This document shows, in pieces, positions 45,107 to 54,761 of a stretch of 64,000 nt of DNA. Both the position numbers and the translations under genes were made by a program. The notes beneath the pieces were generated by a model. That model searched no databases. It was not told where the DNA came from and saw nothing but the letters and a program-made list of their open reading frames with translations. The stretch's first letter is position 1, and each line of letters starts with the position of its first letter. The stretch is taken from assembly GCA_004535785.1 (NCBI GenBank), contig SPIB01000001.1, forward strand, positions 401,756 through 465,755, in the 5' to 3' direction. This stretch comes from Gammaproteobacteria bacterium LSUCC0112 (lineage in GTDB: Bacteria; Pseudomonadota; Gammaproteobacteria; Pseudomonadales; Pseudohongiellaceae).

Positions 45107-47188
45107 TCAGCTTGCTGTTGCCTGCGTCATGCGCCGCCCGAAGGCTGACGCCAGCGCCGCCGCCAGTTCCGCGCGACGATAGGGTTTGGTGAGCACCGGC
45201 ATGTCGGCGTTCATGAGTCGCGACGAGTATCCCGACGTGTATAACACCCGCAAATCCGGGTAGAGCACCTGAGCCTTTGCCCACAGGTCAAGCCCGGTCA
45301 TACCGGTCATTTGCACATCGGTAAACAACAAATCAATGTGTTGTGAGCTTGCTCTCAGGTCATTCAAAATTTCCAGCGCAGCCTCGCCGCTGGCAGCAAC
45401 CAACACCTGATAACCCAACGATTCCAGATTAAACTGGGCGAGTTGGCGCACCAGTGCATCATCCTCCACTAGCAGCACCGTTTCGGTGCCGCCCGGAATG
45501 TCACCGGCATTGGCTGAGTCGGGCTGCTGCGTCACCTGCTCGGCGGCGCTTGCTGCCGGCAACATCAAACTGAAGGTACTTCCCTGATCGGGCGTGGTCT
45601 CCACCACAATCTGACCGCCCGTTTGCTGGACAAATCCGTAGACCATGGCCAGTCCAAGTCCCGCGCCTTTACCTTCTGGTTTGGTGCTGAAAAATGGCTC
45701 ATAAATCCGGCTCAAATGCTCAGACGGAATGCCGGTGCCGGTATCTGACACTGCCAACACCACATAATGACCCGCTGGCACCCATCGGCCTTTGTACAGG
45801 GTTTCCTCGTGCAGTTGCAATTGATCGGTAGACAGCAACAAGGTACCACCGGCGGGCATGGCGTCTCGCGCATTCACACACAGATTCAACACACTGTTTT
45901 CCAGTTGCGAGGGGTCCACCATCGCCGCCGGGAGGTGCTCGCCGGGTCTGAACGTCAATTTCACCGATGCGCCCAACACTCGATCCAGCATCAGATTGAC
46001 GCCCTGCAACAGTTGGTTGACATCGACGGCGCGTGGGCTCAACGACTGCTTGCGCGCAAAGGCCAGCATACGCTGCGTCAATTCCGCGCCGCGTTCAGCC
46101 GCACTGACAATCATACGTGCCAGATCACTTTTTTGAACGTCGTACTCAAGCAACTCGCTGAGTGTTTCGGCGTTACCCAAAACAACGGTCAGCAGGTTAT
46201 TAAAATCATGGGCGATGCCACCTGTGAGCTTACCAATCGCCTCCAGCCGCTGCGCGTTGCGCAGCCGCTCTTCCAGCGCGATGCGCTCGGAAAAATCCGT
46301 CAGTCCGCCAATCATGCGAATGGCCTTGCCGTTGTTATCGCGTATCAATTGTGCCCGGTCTTCGACCTCCGCCCAGCTGCCGTCAGCACGACGCAAACGG
46401 TAACGCACCCGCCAGTGATTGCTGTCTTGCAGAACCTGACTCAAGCCGTCATTGACGCGTTTGACATCATCGGGGTGAATCAATGCAGACCATGCATCGA
46501 GGTTATCCGGCTGATGACTGCCAGAGTAGCCAAACAATTGCATAAAACCATCACCCCACCAGACCGCGTCGTGAACGATGTCCCAGTCCCAAACTGCATC
46601 ATTGGTTGCACCGGCCATCAAGCGGAATCGTTCTTCGCTGTCACGCAACGCGGCTTCGGCTTTTTCCCGACGAGTGATATCGAGCGCCAGCAAGCGATTC
46701 GCCTCAGACAACTGCAGGGACTTTTCTTCCAGTTTCCGGATCAGGGTTTCGCTGTAATGTTTGAGCACATCGGTTTCGTCAACCCGGCCTGCCGTGGCGG
46801 CGGCCACACCGGGTTTGGCAGTCCGGCCGGACACGATACGCACCAGTGCTACAAAGTCGTCAGGCTCTGCCGGTTTCAAAATAAATGCATCGGCCCCCAG
46901 ATCCATGGCCAGTTTTTCATCTTTTTCCTGTGTATACGTTGCCGTGTAGACAATAAACGGTACAGCACACAAGCCCGAATCAGACTTCCAGTGACGAAGC
47001 AGTGTGTAACCATCCATCACTGGCATCAACAAGTCAGACACCACCAGCTGCGGCCGGGACTGCCTGGCCAACACCAACGCCTCCGCACCATGCCTGGCGA
47101 CACTGACCGTATAGCCATGTGCACCAAGCAAGGCCTGCAGGTAATAGCGGTTTTCTTCCTTGTCATCGACAATCAGCACATCACTCAC
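45107..47188 (-). CDS. Hybrid histidine kinase: REC-PAS-HisKA-HATPase-REC
   Basis: 693 residues starting with GTG, four-base overlap (GTGA) with the preceding response regulator. Order: receiver 1 (phospho-Asp D52 in VVSDLLMPVMDG), a coiled segment with a PAS domain (about 185-305), HisKA with GGIAHDFNNLLTVV near residue 330, HATPase (NLCVNARDAM, GTGIPSEHL, GLGLAMVYG) and receiver 2 (LLFTDVQMTGMTG). No membrane helix is present, so it is cytoplasmic. It forms one operon with the next two upstream genes and is likely the final kinase in a phosphorelay. The stimulus is unknown. Confidence 0.93.
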   Translation of the reverse strand: MSDVLIVDDKEENRYYLQALLGAHGYTVSVARHGAEALVLARQSRPQLVVSDLLMPVMDGYTLLRHWKSDSGLCAVPFIVYTATYTQEKDEKLAMDLGADAFILKPAEPDDFVALVRIVSGRTAKPGVAAATAGRVDETDVLKHYSETLIRKLEEKSLQLSEANRLLALDITRREKAEAALRDSEERFRLMAGATNDAVWDWDIVHDAVWWGDGFMQLFGYSGSHQPDNLDAWSALIHPDDVKRVNDGLSQVLQDSNHWRVRYRLRRADGSWAEVEDRAQLIRDNNGKAIRMIGGLTDFSERIALEERLRNAQRLEAIGKLTGGIAHDFNNLLTVVLGNAETLSELLEYDVQKSDLARMIVSAAERGAELTQRMLAFARKQSLSPRAVDVNQLLQGVNLMLDRVLGASVKLTFRPGEHLPAAMVDPSQLENSVLNLCVNARDAMPAGGTLLLSTDQLQLHEETLYKGRWVPAGHYVVLAVSDTGTGIPSEHLSRIYEPFFSTKPEGKGAGLGLAMVYGFVQQTGGQIVVETTPDQGSTFSLMLPAASAAEQVTQQPDSANAGDIPGGTETVLLVEDDALVRQLAQFNLESLGYQVLVAASGEAALEILNDLRASSQHIDLLFTDVQMTGMTGLDLWAKAQVLYPDLRVLYTSGYSSRLMNADMPVLTKPYRRAELAAALASAFGRRMTQATAS

Positions 47189-47562
47189 GTGCGCAGCTCC
47201 TGCACAATGCGTTCAACCTCGGCGACAAAGGTGTCCGGATCAATTGGTTTTTCAATGTAATTGTTGCATCCACTCGCCAGTGCACGCTCCTTGTCGCCCG
47301 GGATCGCATAGGAAGTCACCGCGATCATCGGTGTGTTTGTCAGTGCCGGGATCTGCCGCAAGGCCAGTGCCACGTCATAACCGTGCATGGTCGGCAACTG
47401 AATATCCAGCAGGATAACATCAGGATGGCTGTGTTGCGCGAGCTGGATACCCGCAGGCCCATCATGCGCAGCGATAACCGTGTGGCCACGTTTCTCCAGT
47501 AAAAAACGCAGCAAATATCGATTTTGTTCGTTGTCCACTATCATCAGTACGTGCAGGCTCAT
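47185..47562 (-). CDS. Single-domain response regulator (REC)
   Basis: 125 residues, one receiver domain with no output. VILLDIQLPTMHGYD places the phospho-acceptor at D53; MIVDNEQ at the start and AVTSYAI and YIEKPIDPDTF downstream supply the Thr/Ser and Lys. It probably shuttles phosphate between the flanking kinases, or interacts with a protein target. Its start overlaps the upstream kinase stop (ATGA) and its end overlaps the hybrid kinase start. Confidence 0.95.
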   Translation of the reverse strand: MSLHVLMIVDNEQNRYLLRFLLEKRGHTVIAAHDGPAGIQLAQHSHPDVILLDIQLPTMHGYDVALALRQIPALTNTPMIAVTSYAIPGDKERALASGCNNYIEKPIDPDTFVAEVERIVQELRT

Positions 47563-48956
47563 GATTTGCCCTCGGTCCGGCGTGGAAACACAAAACAGAA
47601 TTCACTGCCTTTCTGCCATTCACTTTGTACATGGATAGACCCCCCCATCAGTGCACTGAGCCGGTGACATATAGCCAATCCCAGGCCAGTGCCTTCGTGC
47701 TCACGCGACAATCCGGCATCAATTTGATTAAAGGGTTGAAACAAGGAGAGGATGTCTTCCTCACGTATTCCAATGCCGGTATCGCTCACCGTGATTTTGC
47801 AGTGCTGACTGGCGATCTCCACGCGCAGGGTAATACTGCCGTGATCCGTAAATTTGATGGCGTTGCTGAGCAGATTCAACATGATCTGTTCTACTCGCCG
47901 ACGGTCACCTCGCAGGGTGCCGACATCCTCTGCGATCAGTAATGTCATTGTCAGCTGTTTAAGCGCCGCCTGCGGCTTGAGGCTGGCAAACACCCGCTCA
48001 GCAGACTCGCGCAGATCAAATGGCTCTTCGCGTATTTCCAGTTCACCGGCTTCTATTTTGGACAGATCCAGTACGTCGTTGATCAGATCCAGCAGATGGC
48101 GCCCGCTGCTGCGGACCATGCCCAATTGTTTTTTCTGTTCATCGTTAAGTGGACCCGCCATCTCCTGCAAGACAATGCCGGTAAAGCCAATGATGGAATT
48201 TAACGGTGTGCGCAGTTCGTGAGACATGGTGGCCAGAAACGCGGATTTCAGCCTATCCGCAGACTGCGCACGCGCCACAGCAATCTGCAACTCATGGGTA
48301 CGATCTGCTACCTTTCGTTCAAGTGACTCATTCATCTCTCTGAGCGCTGCCTGTTGTGCCAGGCGTTCGCTGATGTCGCGCAAAATGGCGGTGTAGAACA
48401 CACCCTCACGGCCGGACACTTCGGAGACAGCAGCCTCCACCGGGAATACGTCACCGTTTTCCCGAACTGCAGTTGTTTCAAATCGACGCGCACTGAAATG
48501 GTCGATACCCGCAGGTAACAGTTTGTGCACCGGTCGACCCAGTACATTGCGGGCATCCACCAGAAACATTTTTTCGGCGGCGCTGTTAAACGAATTCAGG
48601 CGCCCGGTGACATCCACCGTAATAATGGCATACATGGCGGAGTTGATCACGGCTGACAGGTTGGCACGACTGGCATTCAATCGGCGCTCCGATTCGCGTA
48701 GTGCCTCGAAGGTGCCATCAAGCGCGGAGAAAGTCCGCCATAACAGCAACAATAACAACAAGGCGGTGACAATCACAAAACCGGTGCCCTTGTAGACACT
48801 CAATCGAGTAAAGGTATCGGGATCCGGAAACAACGCAAACAACAGCAAGTCGGAAAAATAGATCCACAGCAGGGAAATCAGCGCGTAACCGCCAGCAATC
48901 AGGCACGCCCGCGATTGCAAACGCCACTTGATTCGTTTTTGTTTACTGGTTGGCAT
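47559..48956 (-). CDS. Membrane sensor histidine kinase with PAS domain
   Basis: 465 residues. Two N-terminal helices (about 16-36 and 52-72) with almost no periplasmic part, then a PAS domain (about 95-210, FNSAAEKMF, FPVEAAVSEVSGREG) with a PAC segment, a coiled linker, HisKA (LATMSHELRTPLNSII) and HATPase (NLLSNAIKFTD, DTGIGIREEDI, GTGLGLAIC). It is first in the three-gene phosphorelay operon and divergent from the NosR-like gene. GAGG precedes the ATG. Confidence 0.94.
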   Translation of the reverse strand: MPTSKQKRIKWRLQSRACLIAGGYALISLLWIYFSDLLLFALFPDPDTFTRLSVYKGTGFVIVTALLLLLLLWRTFSALDGTFEALRESERRLNASRANLSAVINSAMYAIITVDVTGRLNSFNSAAEKMFLVDARNVLGRPVHKLLPAGIDHFSARRFETTAVRENGDVFPVEAAVSEVSGREGVFYTAILRDISERLAQQAALREMNESLERKVADRTHELQIAVARAQSADRLKSAFLATMSHELRTPLNSIIGFTGIVLQEMAGPLNDEQKKQLGMVRSSGRHLLDLINDVLDLSKIEAGELEIREEPFDLRESAERVFASLKPQAALKQLTMTLLIAEDVGTLRGDRRRVEQIMLNLLSNAIKFTDHGSITLRVEIASQHCKITVSDTGIGIREEDILSLFQPFNQIDAGLSREHEGTGLGLAICHRLSALMGGSIHVQSEWQKGSEFCFVFPRRTEGKS

Positions 48957-49157
48957 CCCGTCGCCTCGGCCGTGGGCAGTCTGTGTATCAGATGATCGGA
49001 GAGTGCTTTATCGTGTTATACCAGCTTGACCGCCCCTAATCCACGACAGGATGACCGAGTTATTACAAAGTGTGGCGCCGACTGGAGCGTCAGCACAGTC
49101 GCGAGTATATTAGCCGGGCTCAGGTTTTTGCACTCAACCCGATTCTGGAACTTTTTT

Positions 49158-51200
49158 ATGTTGGCCAACCGCAACACTCTCCTGTTTACCCTGCTTGTCA
49201 GCCTGTTGTTTGTCTCGATGGTCAGCGCCCCGTTGTCGGCACAACCTGCCCGCCAACCGGTTGAGGGTAACCCGGTCAGAACGCCGTTTTCCACCGATGT
49301 GCAACCTGAGTGGTTGGCGCAGGTATTGCCCGGTGCAGAGAGTTTCTCCGAAAAAGAAGGTGAACCGCCGGTGTACCGTGGTTATCGACTGAACCCGGAC
49401 AATGGCCAGCAGGAACTGGTCGGGTATGTCTTTCTCAGTGCCGATGTCCCGCCGGAGGAGCGTGGCTACAGTGCACCGCTGGCCATGTTGATCGGCCTGA
49501 ATCTAGACAATCAGGTCAGTGGTTTTAAATTGCTGGACTATGTCGAGTCGTACACCAATACCGTTGGTGATTTTGCTGCGGATCCGGTCTTTCAGGCACA
49601 GCTTGTCAACAAGCACGTGGCAGACGAATTCCGCCTGATGCGTGATATTGACGGTATTGCAGGTGCCACGGTGACCAGTTTTGCACTGACACGTGGTGTG
49701 CGTGAAGCCGCGCGCCGGGTGGCGGAAGCACATAATGGTTTTGTGCCCGGTAATCCCGTAGACAGAGCACGTACCGCCCGTGTGCTGGAAATGATGAGTG
49801 AATTCAGTTGGCAAGACCTGATCGATCAGGGCGTGGTGAAGCAACTGGTGATGCCCGTACCTGGTGGCAGTCAGCTCGAACTGACGTTCACCTATCTGGG
49901 ACATGAGGCGCTGGGCGAATTTTTTATCGGCCGTACCGCCTACGCGCGTGCCGAACGTGATGCCAGCGCGCGACTGGGCGGCGCACAGATGATGCTGCTG
50001 GCCGTTGGCGGCGACGGATTTGGACAATTCCGGCAAGATCGCCTGACCATCCAGCAAGGGGATGCCCCAACGCGTCGTGTATTGCCCAATCGACTGGTGA
50101 CTGCCGGCAATGCGGACGAAGGCATGATCACTAATCGCGCTGAGTTTGCCGGCGCCATCGTCATGGATGACTGGATTGACCCGAGCTTGCCTATCAACTT
50201 TACGTATCAGCCTTTGGGCAGCCTTGAGCCTTATGAACTGACTTACCAGGCGGTTGGCCTGGGTTTACAACTGGCACAAAAAGATCCGATCCTGAGTGAG
50301 CGGGAAATAGCCAGCATTCTGCGTGCCGAGAACAGCGTTATACTGAAGTTTTTCAGAGACCCGCCCTGGGGTGTCACGCCCTGGGCCCAGGTGATTTATC
50401 TGTCGCTGGTGTTTGCGCTGGCGTTGGCCGCATTTTTCACCAAGCGCGCGGCGATTCGCTGGACAGCCTTAAGCGCCACGTTGATCTATCTGGGCATTAT
50501 CGATGGTGGTTTTTTGTCGATTTCACACATCACCGGGGCAGCTACCCAAGGTCCATCCATTTTCCTGAACAACCTGCCGGTGTTGATGATTGTGGTCTTT
50601 ACACTGGTCACCACCTTGATTTGGGGACGCCTGTTTTGTTCAGCGTTGTGTCCCTTTGGTGCAGTACAGGATCTGATTACCCGCTTCACGCCCAAACGCT
50701 GGCTGGCACCGTTGCAAAAATCCATCAAAATTCCCAACACCTGGCACCTGAATGGCCTGTACATGAAATACGCCATCCTCGCGTTTATTCTGGTGATGGC
50801 GGTTGGATTTAATAACGTCAAGGTGTTCCCGTACTTTGAGCCGTTTGGCACGCTGTTTTTCCTCAGCGGCTCTGCCATTTTGTTTGCGATTCTGGCGGCG
50901 ATTTTGCTGGCATGTGTGGTGGTACCCCGCTTTTATTGTCGTTATGTGTGTCCATTGGGTGCGGCGCTGGGCGTGGTATCACTGGTCAGCCCGCTGCGTA
51001 TCAAGCGCGTAAAACAGTGCTCGGTGTGTACCGTGTGTGAACATGCCTGTCCGACCGGCGCCATTCAACGTGAAAAAATTGACTTCAAAGAATGTGTGCG
51101 GTGTGATGTGTGTGAAGACAAACTCATCAAAAAAGCCGGCTCCTGTCGTCATGACATGGATCGCATTATCATCCGGCACAAAGAACTGCGAACGCAGTAA
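49158..51200 (+). CDS. NosR/NirI-like membrane protein with FMN-binding and iron-sulfur domains
   Basis: 680 residues from the ATG at 49158 (GGAA eight bases upstream, signal-like helix following). A periplasmic FMN-binding domain (about 75-175) ends with GIAGATVTSFALTR, where a Thr could bind FMN covalently. Several membrane helices carry CSALCPFGAV and YVCPLGAAL. The C terminus has a 4Fe-4S motif (CSVCTVCEHACPTGA) and CVRCDVCED. NosR supplies electrons for nitrous oxide reductase, but no nos or nir gene is nearby. Instead an OhrR-like regulator follows after 13 bases. Confidence 0.85.
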   Translation: MLANRNTLLFTLLVSLLFVSMVSAPLSAQPARQPVEGNPVRTPFSTDVQPEWLAQVLPGAESFSEKEGEPPVYRGYRLNPDNGQQELVGYVFLSADVPPEERGYSAPLAMLIGLNLDNQVSGFKLLDYVESYTNTVGDFAADPVFQAQLVNKHVADEFRLMRDIDGIAGATVTSFALTRGVREAARRVAEAHNGFVPGNPVDRARTARVLEMMSEFSWQDLIDQGVVKQLVMPVPGGSQLELTFTYLGHEALGEFFIGRTAYARAERDASARLGGAQMMLLAVGGDGFGQFRQDRLTIQQGDAPTRRVLPNRLVTAGNADEGMITNRAEFAGAIVMDDWIDPSLPINFTYQPLGSLEPYELTYQAVGLGLQLAQKDPILSEREIASILRAENSVILKFFRDPPWGVTPWAQVIYLSLVFALALAAFFTKRAAIRWTALSATLIYLGIIDGGFLSISHITGAATQGPSIFLNNLPVLMIVVFTLVTTLIWGRLFCSALCPFGAVQDLITRFTPKRWLAPLQKSIKIPNTWHLNGLYMKYAILAFILVMAVGFNNVKVFPYFEPFGTLFFLSGSAILFAILAAILLACVVVPRFYCRYVCPLGAALGVVSLVSPLRIKRVKQCSVCTVCEHACPTGAIQREKIDFKECVRCDVCEDKLIKKAGSCRHDMDRIIIRHKELRTQ

Positions 51201-51213
51201 CAAGGGTATGTGA

Positions 51214-51681
51214 ATGAGCGATTCCACGGCAATACCGGATAATATTGATCCGCTGCTGCTGCAAAACCAGATCTGTTTTCCGTTGTATGCGGCATCACGT
51301 CTGGTCACGCGCCTGTATCAGCCAATGCTGGAGCCACTGGGATTAACCTACCCGCAATACATTGTGCTGTTAATTCTTTGGGAAGATGGCGCCAGCACCG
51401 TGTCGCATATTGGCAAACGCGCTCAATTGGCGACCAATACCTTGACGCCCTTGCTTAAACGCCTTGAAACCATGGGCGTGTTAACCCGTCAACGCAGCGA
51501 CAAAGACGAACGGGTGGTGAATATCGCTCTGACCGACGCGGGCGAAGCACTGCGTCAACAATGCGCCTGTATCCCCATGGAACTGTTTAAACAGGTGGGA
51601 TATCCACTCGATGACAGCCTAGCCCTGAAGCGCCAGCTGGACTCATTTCTGGGGCATCTGAATGGCTTGTTGCTTAATTAA
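51214..51681 (+). CDS. OhrR-like MarR-family regulator
   Basis: 155 residues. The N-terminal LLLQNQICFPLYAAS carries Cys21 at the place of the peroxide-sensing Cys of OhrR. The winged helix follows (GLTYPQYIVLLILW, then TLTPLLKRLETMGVLTRQRS and DERVVNIALTDAG). In known cases oxidation of this Cys releases the repressor from the ohr operon. No ohr gene is in the window; the regulator lies between the NosR-like gene (13-base gap) and a P460-like gene (63-base gap), suggesting one transcript. Confidence 0.9.
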   Translation: MSDSTAIPDNIDPLLLQNQICFPLYAASRLVTRLYQPMLEPLGLTYPQYIVLLILWEDGASTVSHIGKRAQLATNTLTPLLKRLETMGVLTRQRSDKDERVVNIALTDAGEALRQQCACIPMELFKQVGYPLDDSLALKRQLDSFLGHLNGLLLN

Positions 51682-51744
51682 ATCGCACACGATATTATTT
51701 TGAGCGACTCATTACCCTCTTATTTAATCTAAAGGTCTGTTGCC

Positions 51745-52284
51745 ATGAAAAAATTTCAAATGATCCTGATGGCCAGCGCTGTCGGTGCCGCGTTGGCACT
51801 GGCGGGTGCTGCACAACTCAAAGCGCAGTCAGATCAACTGATTGCAGTGGATGAAAGCACCTTCGATTGCATTACCGAGATGACGCCGGTGCGCGGCTTT
51901 TTTATCGACAATCTGCTGGGTGATCTGGAGGCCACACTGGCGGTAGCCAACTCCAGCACCGGCGGCACCTGGCCAACAGGCTCCATGGTGCAGCTGGTAC
52001 CGACCGAAGTGATGATCAAACAACCGGAAGGCACCAGCCCGGCAACCAACGACTGGGAGTTTTTTGAACTGGCCGTCAGCCCGGAAGGCTCACAAATCGT
52101 GACCCGCGGATTTACCGATGTGGTCAATCGTTTTGGCGGCAACTGTCTGGATTGCCACATCAAAGCTGAACCGCAGTGGGACATGATCTGCGAGACCGGA
52201 CACGGCTGCGATCCGATCCCCTTGTCACGTGAAATGCTCACCGGCATTCAACAAAACGATCCACGCTGCGTACGCCCGGAGTAA
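51745..52284 (+). CDS. Exported cytochrome P460-like heme protein
   Basis: 179 residues with a signal peptide ending ALKAQ. A single c-type heme motif CLDCHIK lies in the second half, after a beta-rich part with GSMVQLVPTEVMIKQPEG and DWEFFELAVSPEG, which are features of the P460 fold. Known P460 cytochromes oxidise hydroxylamine or nitric oxide; here the activity is unproved. AAAGG lies ten bases before the ATG. It follows the OhrR-like gene. Confidence 0.8.
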   Translation: MKKFQMILMASAVGAALALAGAAQLKAQSDQLIAVDESTFDCITEMTPVRGFFIDNLLGDLEATLAVANSSTGGTWPTGSMVQLVPTEVMIKQPEGTSPATNDWEFFELAVSPEGSQIVTRGFTDVVNRFGGNCLDCHIKAEPQWDMICETGHGCDPIPLSREMLTGIQQNDPRCVRPE

Positions 52285-52336
52285 TCCGGGCAATTGCATC
52301 CCTCCCGCGCTTGGCTGCAGGGCTTATTCCTGCAGC
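52274..52336. terminator. Two GC-rich hairpins between convergent genes
   Basis: GCCCGGA-GTAA-TCCGGGC (52274-52291) spans the P460 stop, and GCTGCAGG/CCTGCAGC (52314-52321, 52329-52336) spans the acylase stop. Neither has a clear T-run, so any termination may need Rho or be partial. Confidence 0.5.
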
Positions 52337-54681
52337 ACCAGTGTCACCAGATTGGGATCGGCCGCGATATCCTGCTCGTAAAAGGGCAGGCTGATCCACT
52401 GACTGTCTGAGTACAATCGCGTTTGGTCAGCAAAATGCGGCGAGCGCGGATCTTCTGACTGCGAGTACGTCAAAATGGCATTGGCCTGCACACTGCCATC
52501 CTGCTGCCAGCCCACTGCCTGAATATAACTGTTGCCATGGGCTATCGGACTGTAGCCCACACCCGGTCGGTATTGCGAGGTGATCACACTCCACATGCCG
52601 GCACCGCCATCACCGCCGGGAATCGGAATCATCTCGTTGCCGCGCGGTTCAAACTGCAAGGTTCCCAACGGTGCATCCAGCGCAATCTGATTGTCGGTAA
52701 ACAGTTTTTGTGAGGTGGCCAGCGCCAGTCGCAGCGCCTGACTGACCTGATCGTTGTCCAGTGCCAGTGTGCGCGGTGTATTCACCGGATCGGCGGCATC
52801 AAACGGGACGGCATAAAGCCCTTGTGTGCGCGCAGCCTGTCGCCAGAATTCCCGCCACACATGAGCGCCACGGCTGTCGACATCTTCACGTCTGTCCCAC
52901 CCCGCCAACGCCGCACAGGCGGCGCTGATATCGACCTCGGCAGCGTCCAGCGTCACTACGGTGTCGCCTGTGCACAGCGTCAACACCTCGTCCAGAAACA
53001 GTTCAGCACCAAAATGGCGATGGCTGAATAACATGTCCTGCAAATCCTGCGCCTGCATTTTTTGACCGCTGGCCAATGCCGCTTCAATAAAGTTCAACCC
53101 GGCACGTGTGCGCAAACTCACGGCTGCGTTTTCGGCACCAATGATGGGTGAAAAGCCTTCCAATGGCTGGCGAGGTGTGGACAACCAGTAACTGTCATTG
53201 GCGTTATGCACATAGTCGTTGCGGCGAATTCGTGGCATGTTGTCCGCTGGCATGGCGCCGGGAATATGACTGGTCGGTGCGTTCTGCCATTCACAATCCG
53301 GGCGGGTGCCATCGAGAATAACCAGTTGCCGTGGCACACCGTCTACTGGCACCTGACAACGACCAATCAAGTCAGCATCCACATTGGGCACCACGCTGAT
53401 GTCCGCATAAAACGCGGTGCCGTCACGATCAGCGGCAATGGTGTTGGTCCAGGACACACCTTGCTGACTGAGCGCCGCCTCTACCTCATCAATATTGCTG
53501 GCTTTGTTCAGGGCATCGTAGGTTACCGCGGCCCGATCATTGTAAAGGTTGGCATCGCGAATCGCGTAAGCGCGCTCGGGTGTCCACGGCAACTGATTGG
53601 ACACCAGCAGTGGCCCATAATGTGTCATATACACGGTGTGTGACTGCACACTGGCGCCACCTTCCTGATTACGCACTGGCACCTCAATCGTCACCGGCTG
53701 CATATCACGGTAGTCGTCGCCATAACGATAACGGGTGGGATTGGTTGGATCGAGTTCCAGCGCATAGATCGTGGAACGCAGCCCGGTGGACACGGTATGC
53801 GTCCACGCCACGTCCTTGTTAAAACCAATGGCGATGCGGTTGGTGGTATACAGACTGACACCCATCACGTCGAGTTCACCCGGAATGGTGGTATGAATCA
53901 TGTGAAACCGCGAGGAGCCTTGCCAAGGGTAATGCGGGTTGCCTAGCAGCAGACCGCGGCCGCTGTCGGTGACGTCCCGACCCATGGCCACTGCATTGCT
54001 GCCGATACCGGCGGGTATCTCAAAATCGGTCGTCAGACTGGCGACTGGCTGGCCCGGTGGGGCAGCATTGGCCATTTCGCGCTGGAAACGTCCCAGACCA
54101 TAACGGATACCCACGCCAATCGTGAGTTTGTCCAGATCACGCTCGGTGATGCTGCTCACCCAGGTTGCACCTGCACAACTCTCCGGCAGATCCGGCCGGT
54201 GATCGTTGATATAACGGTTATAACCGGCGATATAGCCGGCGGAAAACTCATTGGCCTTGTCACTCTGACTGGCTCGGAAGCCCGCAATCATGGTGTCATC
54301 AAGGACTGCACGATGGAAAATATCACTCTGCAGATTGCCCTGTTCTTCACCAAAATGGCGTGACAACTCACCATTTACCATCAGCACATCCTTGGCGATG
54401 GTGCAGACCGCGTCGTTGGCCGTGGCATACGCAAACCCGTATCCGAGGCTGCCCCAGTCGTCAGCTTTCACATGGGGGATGCCATAACTTGTCCAACGGA
54501 TTTCAGTGTTAAAGCGATGCGCCGGCGCGACGTCACTGTTGCCCTGCACGACCTCACGATTGCCGGTGTCGGCGGGATCGGCGCAGGCTGCCAGCAGCAC
54601 CAGCAGACTGGCAAAAGTGTAATTTCTCAACCCTGTCGGATAACGGGTTGATGGTATCGGGTGACAATCGTGATGACGCAT
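52324..54681 (-). CDS. Lipoprotein of the penicillin acylase/AHL acylase family
   Basis: 785 residues. The N terminus has a lipobox (LLAAC) after a hydrophobic helix, so it is probably an outer- or inner-membrane lipoprotein. The alpha/beta subunit boundary falls at IGSNAVAMG, where the Ser would become the N-terminal nucleophile after autoprocessing. The beta subunit contains GNPHYPW and HNANDSYWL. Members hydrolyse amide bonds of penicillin, acyl-homoserine lactones or related N-acyl compounds; the substrate is not predictable. GGAGAG precedes the ATG. It is divergent from another lipoprotein gene. Confidence 0.93.
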   Translation of the reverse strand: MRHHDCHPIPSTRYPTGLRNYTFASLLVLLAACADPADTGNREVVQGNSDVAPAHRFNTEIRWTSYGIPHVKADDWGSLGYGFAYATANDAVCTIAKDVLMVNGELSRHFGEEQGNLQSDIFHRAVLDDTMIAGFRASQSDKANEFSAGYIAGYNRYINDHRPDLPESCAGATWVSSITERDLDKLTIGVGIRYGLGRFQREMANAAPPGQPVASLTTDFEIPAGIGSNAVAMGRDVTDSGRGLLLGNPHYPWQGSSRFHMIHTTIPGELDVMGVSLYTTNRIAIGFNKDVAWTHTVSTGLRSTIYALELDPTNPTRYRYGDDYRDMQPVTIEVPVRNQEGGASVQSHTVYMTHYGPLLVSNQLPWTPERAYAIRDANLYNDRAAVTYDALNKASNIDEVEAALSQQGVSWTNTIAADRDGTAFYADISVVPNVDADLIGRCQVPVDGVPRQLVILDGTRPDCEWQNAPTSHIPGAMPADNMPRIRRNDYVHNANDSYWLSTPRQPLEGFSPIIGAENAAVSLRTRAGLNFIEAALASGQKMQAQDLQDMLFSHRHFGAELFLDEVLTLCTGDTVVTLDAAEVDISAACAALAGWDRREDVDSRGAHVWREFWRQAARTQGLYAVPFDAADPVNTPRTLALDNDQVSQALRLALATSQKLFTDNQIALDAPLGTLQFEPRGNEMIPIPGGDGGAGMWSVITSQYRPGVGYSPIAHGNSYIQAVGWQQDGSVQANAILTYSQSEDPRSPHFADQTRLYSDSQWISLPFYEQDIAADPNLVTLVLQE

Positions 54682-54761
54682 GGTATCTCTCCGTTCTTGT
54701 TGTTGATTGTGTACTATTTCATCAGCCGCTTTTTGATACCCAACTGCTTGAGGACTGTTAT

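Noticed and set aside
49158-51200. Denitrification (nos) cluster
   Set aside because: Only the NosR-like protein is present; no nosZ, nosD, nosF or nosY gene lies nearby.
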